64,000 nt of DNA from Haloglomus litoreum. Its GTDB lineage: Archaea; Halobacteriota; Halobacteria; Halobacteriales; Haloarculaceae. Below, piece after piece: positions 60,137 through 64,000 of the stretch; within the stretch, counting starts at the first letter, position 1; each line of letters opens with the position of its first letter. The translations under genes and the position numbers were made by a program. Under the pieces are notes generated by a model. That model did not search any database and was not told the origin of the DNA. It saw nothing but the letters and a program-made list of their open reading frames with translations. The stretch lies in contig NZ_CP119988.1 of assembly GCF_029338515.1 (NCBI RefSeq), positions 1,116,001-1,180,000 on the forward strand. Direction: 5' to 3'.

Positions 60137-61017
60137 CACGCCACCCCCATGATGTCGCGGGCCTCGTCCGGTGTCGCCGGTTCGCGTCCGACGTTGCGAC
60201 TCATCTCGGCGGCCCGCTCGACCAGCCCCGGGTTGGTGGACATCTCCCCGTTCGGGAGGTAGAAGTTGTCCTCCAGGCCGACGCGGACGTTGCCGCCCAT
60301 CGACAGGGCGGCAGCCACCAGCGGCCACTGGTCCTCACTGATGCCGATGACCTGCCAGGTGGCGTCGTCGGGGAGCTGGCGGACCTGATGGGCCAGGTTC
60401 TCCACCGAGGCGGGGATACCGCCGAGTACGCCCATGATGAGGCTGAACTGCAGCGGGTGCTCCAGTTCACCGGACTGCAGGAACGGGCGGATGCTCCCGA
60501 TATGGCCCGTGTCGAAACACTCCAGTTCGGGCTTGACACCGGCGTCGTTCATCGCCCGGACGAACGCCCTGATGTCGTCGAACGGGTTCTCGAACACCAT
60601 GTTGAAGACGAAGTCCTCGCGCTCCTCGGAGTACTTCGCGTAGTTCATCGAGCCCATGTTCAGTGCGGCGATGTCGGGCCCGACCTCGCGGAGGTACTCC
60701 GTCCGTTCCTCGACCGGGAAGCCGACCGCGCCGGTCGAGAAGTTGATCAGGATGTCGGTGCGGTCGCGGACCGCATCGTATATCTCCTGGTAGGTCTCCG
60801 TATCGACGGTCTGCTCGCCCTCGTCGGTCCGCGCGTGGATATGGGCGATGGCCGCACCGGACTCGCGGGCCGCGGCGGCGTCCTTCGCGATCTCCTCAGG
60901 CGTATAGGGAATCGCCTCGCACTGGTCGCGCGTCGTCAGTGCACCGGTGAGCGCGGCGGAGATGATCGTCCTGTCGGGGTCGTTGCCTTTGACGGATTGC
61001 TGGGTTTCGAGCGTCAT
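60136..61017 (-). CDS. Beta-keto acid cleavage enzyme (BKACE, DUF849)
   Basis: A 293-residue TIM-barrel zinc enzyme. It cleaves a beta-keto acid with acetyl-CoA to give acetoacetate and a new CoA thioester. RTIISAALTGALTTRDQCEA is the opening, and the zinc ligands H59-x-H61 are in AIAHIHARTDEG. GNVRVGLEDNFYLPNGEMS is the C-terminal conserved block. The MNYAKYSEEREDFVFNM segment sets the substrate pocket, and the substrate is not determined. The downstream DECR-like SDR overlaps its stop. I chose the ATG at 61017. Confidence 0.9.
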   Translation of the reverse strand: MTLETQQSVKGNDPDRTIISAALTGALTTRDQCEAIPYTPEEIAKDAAAARESGAAIAHIHARTDEGEQTVDTETYQEIYDAVRDRTDILINFSTGAVGFPVEERTEYLREVGPDIAALNMGSMNYAKYSEEREDFVFNMVFENPFDDIRAFVRAMNDAGVKPELECFDTGHIGSIRPFLQSGELEHPLQFSLIMGVLGGIPASVENLAHQVRQLPDDATWQVIGISEDQWPLVAAALSMGGNVRVGLEDNFYLPNGEMSTNPGLVERAAEMSRNVGREPATPDEARDIMGVA

Positions 61018-61298
61018 GATTGGATGCGTCCCGAGGGGTGGTCCGCGGGGGGCCGTCGCCCGGCAGCGTCGCCATGGGGACGTGCGGTGCCGTCGCGAAG
61101 ACACACCGGTAGGCGGGCACGCACTTCGTCCGAGAGTCCCTGCCATGCCACTTAGGTCCTTCGTCGGTCCGGACGCGGCAGTCGGCTCCCTCGCGGTGCG
61201 GTACTCACCCCCACAGTTATTACCGCCGGGAGGATTGGACCAGCCAACGACCTCGCCGCCAGCGTCTCGGCGGCCGAGCCAGCGGCCCGCTCAGAGCA
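61018..61298. other. Divergent promoter region between BKACE and carboxyltransferase genes
   Basis: A 281-bp spacer. On the plus strand AGTTATTACC (about 61213-61222) is a TATA-like element with a likely start near 61244, giving a leader of about 55 nt before the ATG at 61299. No ORF of good codon use is seen. Confidence 0.4.
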
Positions 61299-62978
61299 AT
61301 GAAAATCGACATCGACGGTGACTTCGACGAGCAGACGGCGCGCGCGATAATCACGGCCATCTCCCGGCACGTCGGCGAGCCGATCGAACTCGGTGACGGC
61401 GACGACCCTCCCGCCACGGCGTTCGACGAGGCGGTCATCACGGAGCGCGAGGAACGCCTCCGCGAGGAGATCGAGGAGATCATGACTGGGGGGCCGGAGC
61501 GTGGCCACGAGAAGATCGCGGAGCTGGGCAAGCTGTTCGTCCGCGAGCGGATGGACCTCGTGTTCGACGACGTCCGGTTCGAGGACGGCACCTTCGCCGG
61601 CCAGCACAACGACGACTGGACGCCCGCCGACGGACTCGTCACCGGCGTCGCGGAGATGGACGGGCGGCGGGTCTACTTCTCGGCCAACGACTACACGGTG
61701 AAGGCGGGCTCGATCGGCTCCCAGGGGATCGAAAAGCAGATCCGGCTGAGCGAGCGGGCCGTGGACGCACGGGCGCCGATCGTCCGGCTCATCGACTCCA
61801 CGGGCGCGCGACTCACGCCCGGCGAGCGCGACGAGACACAGTCACACGCCGACCGGTACACGGGTGGGAAGTCCTTCTTCAACCAGTGTATCCACTCCGG
61901 GCAGGTCCCACAGATCGGCATCCTCTACGGCCCGAACATCGCCGGGTCGGCCTACACGCCGGTGTTCTGTGACTTCCTCATCATGGTCGAGGGGACCTCC
62001 GGGATGGCCATCGCCTCGCCCCGCATCGTCGAGGAGATGACCGGCGAGCAGACCGATATGCAGGCGCTCGGCGGCCCCGAGATCCACGCCCGGCACTCCG
62101 GGAGCGCGGACCTGGTCGTCCCCGACGAGGAGGCCGCCGCCGAGATGGCCCGCACGCTGCTGGGCTACCTCCCCCAGAGCCACGACGCGGCCCTGCCGAC
62201 CGAGCCGCCGGCGCCACCTGGGCTGGCGCCCGGGAGCCTGGACAGCGCCATCCCCGAGCGGCCCAACGAGGCCTACGACGTGAACCAGGTGATCAAGCGC
62301 GTCGTCGACCGTGACTCGTGGCTGGAACTGAAACCCGACTTCGCCCCGGAGATCGTCACCGGGTTCGGCCGCATCGACGGGCGGCCCGTCGGCGTCGTCG
62401 CCAACCAGCCCGAGCACGTCTCCGGCGCCATCTTCCCCGACTCGGCGGAGAAGGCGGCGGGCTTCATCTGGAAGTGCGACGCGTTCGGCATCCCGCTGGT
62501 CTACCTCTGTGATACGCCCGGGTTCATGATCGGCTCGGCGGTCGAGAAGGAGGGCGTGCTCCAGAAGGGCCGGAAGTTCATCTACGCCACCTCGAACGCA
62601 CAGGTGCCGAAGATCTGCGTCATCACCCGCAAGGCGTACGGTGCGGGGATCTACGCGATGTGTGGGCCCGCCTTCGAGCCGGACGCGACGCTCGCGCTCC
62701 CGTCGGCCGAACTCGCGGTCATGGGCCCGGACGCCGCGGTCCGGGCCGTCTTCGCCCGGCAGATCGACGACATCGACGACCCCGCAGAGCGCGAGGCGTT
62801 CATCGAGGAGAAGAAGGCCGAGTACCGCAAGGATATCCGCAAACAGGCCTCGAATATGCAGGTCGACGAACTCGTCCCCGCCGGAGACCTGCGTGAACAG
62901 CTCGTCGAGCGACTCGGCGCGCTCCGGAACAAGCAGCGCCGCAGCTACGACCGTTACCACGGGACGGTGCTGTTCTGA
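61299..62978 (+). CDS. Acyl-CoA carboxylase carboxyltransferase (beta) subunit
   Basis: A 559-residue biotin-dependent carboxyltransferase with two crotonase-like halves. The N-half contains GQHNDDWTPADGLVTGVAEM and LIDSTGARLTPGER. The C-half has GRPVGVVANQPEHVSGAIFP, CDTPGFMIGSAVEKEG, VITRKAYGAGIYAMCGPAF and AELAVMGPDAAVRAVF, which carry the oxyanion-hole residues. A short N-terminal extension (residues 1-35, MKIDIDGDFDEQTARAIITA) is unusual. No biotin carboxylase or biotin carrier gene lies in the window. It may act on acetyl-, propionyl-, methylcrotonyl- or a longer branched acyl-CoA. Confidence 0.9.
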   Translation: MKIDIDGDFDEQTARAIITAISRHVGEPIELGDGDDPPATAFDEAVITEREERLREEIEEIMTGGPERGHEKIAELGKLFVRERMDLVFDDVRFEDGTFAGQHNDDWTPADGLVTGVAEMDGRRVYFSANDYTVKAGSIGSQGIEKQIRLSERAVDARAPIVRLIDSTGARLTPGERDETQSHADRYTGGKSFFNQCIHSGQVPQIGILYGPNIAGSAYTPVFCDFLIMVEGTSGMAIASPRIVEEMTGEQTDMQALGGPEIHARHSGSADLVVPDEEAAAEMARTLLGYLPQSHDAALPTEPPAPPGLAPGSLDSAIPERPNEAYDVNQVIKRVVDRDSWLELKPDFAPEIVTGFGRIDGRPVGVVANQPEHVSGAIFPDSAEKAAGFIWKCDAFGIPLVYLCDTPGFMIGSAVEKEGVLQKGRKFIYATSNAQVPKICVITRKAYGAGIYAMCGPAFEPDATLALPSAELAVMGPDAAVRAVFARQIDDIDDPAEREAFIEEKKAEYRKDIRKQASNMQVDELVPAGDLREQLVERLGALRNKQRRSYDRYHGTVLF

Positions 62979-63099
62979 GGCTCACGGGCCGTCGTCAGGC
63001 GACTCGACCGAGACGGGCAGCGCGCCGAGGAAAAGCTTTAGGCCGTCGGCAGGCCCCAGTTACCGCGACCGCTCCGCAGCGCGGGCGGGACCTGTAACC

Positions 63100-63909
63100 A
63101 TGACACCGGATCCGACAGCGGCCTCGAACGAGGACCTGAGCGTCACGACCAGCGACGACGGCGTGGTCGTGCGAGCCACCATCGACCGCCCGGAGACCCA
63201 CAATGCGCTCAACGACCGGGTGCTCGACGGCCTGATGGCCGTGATGGACGCCGCGGACGGGAGTCCCGCCCGCGTGGTCGTGGTCCGGGGCGCCGATGGC
63301 ACCTTCTGTTCGGGGGGCGACCTGTCGGGGATGGACGAGGACGGGACGCCGTCGATGCAGGAGCGCCGGCGGAGTTCGGGGAAACTCAGCGAGCTGTTCG
63401 AGCGGATGGTCGCCACCTCGGCACTGACCGTCGCGGCGGTCGAGGGGTACTGCCTCGCCGGGGGCTGCGGGCTCGCGGCGGCCTGCGAGTTCGTGGTCGC
63501 CGCCGCCGACGCCGAGTTCGGGACGCCAGAGGTCAACGTCGGGATGTTCCCGATGCAGGCGATGGCGTCGATCATGCCGGCGGTCCGCGAGAAGCAGGGA
63601 CTGAAGCTCCTGTTCACCGGCGAGCACGTCTCCGCCACCGAGGGCCGGGAGATCGGGCTCGTCACGGACGTGTACGATGCCGAGTCGTTCGACGACGAAC
63701 TCGCGGCGTTCGTCGACGAGCTGGCCGCCAACAGTCCCGTCATGATCTCGATGGGCAAGGAGGCGTACTACAACCAGCGGGACATGTCGTTCGAGCGGTC
63801 CTACCGCTACCTGAAGGAGATGCTCGTCCTGCTGATGGAGAGCGAGGACCACGCCGAGGGGGTCGCCGCCTTCCTCGAGGACCGCGAGCCGGCGTGGAAA
63901 CGGCGGTAG
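63100..63909 (+). CDS. Enoyl-CoA hydratase / isomerase
   Basis: A 269-residue crotonase. DRPETHNALNDRVLDGL is the opening, FCSGGDLSGMD the CoA-binding loop with the oxyanion-hole Gly pair, GYCLAGGCGLAAACEFVVAA and AEFGTPEVNVGMFP the second signature. Catalytic Glu positions cannot be fixed by eye: the residue usually found in the second-Glu position (EVNVGMFP) reads Glu-Val-Asn. It could be a hydratase, isomerase or lyase. It follows the carboxyltransferase by 121 bp on the same strand with a separate TATA-like GCTTTAGG near 63035-63042, leaving a leader of about 34 nt. Confidence 0.88.
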   Translation: MTPDPTAASNEDLSVTTSDDGVVVRATIDRPETHNALNDRVLDGLMAVMDAADGSPARVVVVRGADGTFCSGGDLSGMDEDGTPSMQERRRSSGKLSELFERMVATSALTVAAVEGYCLAGGCGLAAACEFVVAAADAEFGTPEVNVGMFPMQAMASIMPAVREKQGLKLLFTGEHVSATEGREIGLVTDVYDAESFDDELAAFVDELAANSPVMISMGKEAYYNQRDMSFERSYRYLKEMLVLLMESEDHAEGVAAFLEDREPAWKRR

Positions 63910-63942
63910 GCGACCGGACTCTCCGACTCCACCCGGGCCAAG

Positions 63943-63948
63943 CTATAT
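63943..63948 (+). promoter_or_regulatory. TATA box of the gene cut by the window end
   Basis: CTATAT (in AAGCTATATGAC), centred 27 nt before the ATG at 63973; supports that ATG as a leaderless start. Confidence 0.5.
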
Positions 63949-63972
63949 GACACCGTCGGGTGAGCGTCCGGC

Positions 63973-64000
63973 ATGGAGCTAGCATTCGATGACTCCGAGA
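63973..64000 (+). CDS. N-terminus of a gene cut by the window end
   Basis: Only nine codons are present, reading MELAFDDSE. The opening resembles the start of acyl-CoA dehydrogenases, which would fit the neighbours, but nine residues cannot prove it. The ATG is preceded by a TATA box at leaderless spacing. Confidence 0.5.

Overview
This window is chromosomal DNA of a haloarchaeon (class Halobacteria). GC is very high (about 70%), the predicted proteins are rich in Asp and Glu, and exported proteins carry Tat or lipobox signals. Archaea-type genes are present: class I lysyl-tRNA synthetase, diphthine synthase, a MobB-MoaE fusion, halocyanin, type IV pilin N-termini and archaeosortase. Many genes have a TATA-like element about 26-28 nt before the start codon, which implies leaderless transcripts; I used this spacing and third-position GC to choose several starts. 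I saw no rRNA, tRNA, CRISPR array or transposase. A genus cannot be assigned from sequence alone.

Region 1 (1-13.7 kb) holds housekeeping and surface genes: a cupin, a DUF1059 protein too short for usual ORF cut-offs, a glutaredoxin-like protein, a presenilin-type protease, an ornithine cyclodeaminase-family enzyme, an MFS transporter, a pilin-like protein, TrmJ, a halocyanin/iron-lipoprotein pair, a Tat beta-helix protein coupled to a membrane protein, and a MoeA fused to a periplasmic-binding-like domain.

Region 2 (13.7-36.9 kb) starts with a second pilin-like protein. It continues with aromatic amino acid synthesis (ADTH synthase, then trpC-trpB-trpA in one overlapping operon) with a hicB-hicA toxin-antitoxin pair between them, and a Tat-exported gluconate-dehydrogenase-gamma/GMC oxidoreductase pair. 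Then come MobB-MoaE, UMP kinase with LysS, a second MoeA, two tandem archaeosortases behind a Tat-type protein of unknown function, Dph5, a lipoprotein, a class C beta-lactamase-fold hydrolase, an acetyltransferase and a DUF3054 membrane protein.

Region 3 (37.2 kb to the end) begins just after a sharply AT-rich island and is an acyl-CoA catabolic island. It has three complete AMP-forming acyl-CoA ligases and one internally deleted, four SDRs (one a 2,4-dienoyl-CoA-reductase type lacking the catalytic Tyr), two complete acyl-CoA dehydrogenases, an ACAD10/11-type kinase, a VOC protein, a complete branched-chain-amino-acid-type ABC importer, 2-oxoacid dehydrogenase E1 alpha, E1 beta and E2 beside a butanediol-dehydrogenase-like gene, a beta-keto-acid cleavage enzyme, an acyl-CoA carboxyltransferase and an enoyl-CoA hydratase. 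The likely logic is uptake of an organic acid, activation to a CoA thioester, beta-oxidation with side reactions for hydroxy-, unsaturated and beta-keto intermediates, and feeding into central carbon. The substrate is not determined by the sequence.

The strongest leads are the tandem archaeosortases, where the first has Lys at the position of the third catalytic Arg while the second keeps Cys-Arg-Arg at canonical spacing; the dense catabolic island; the Tyr-less reductase next to the beta-keto acid cleavage enzyme; and the in-frame deleted acyl-CoA ligase.
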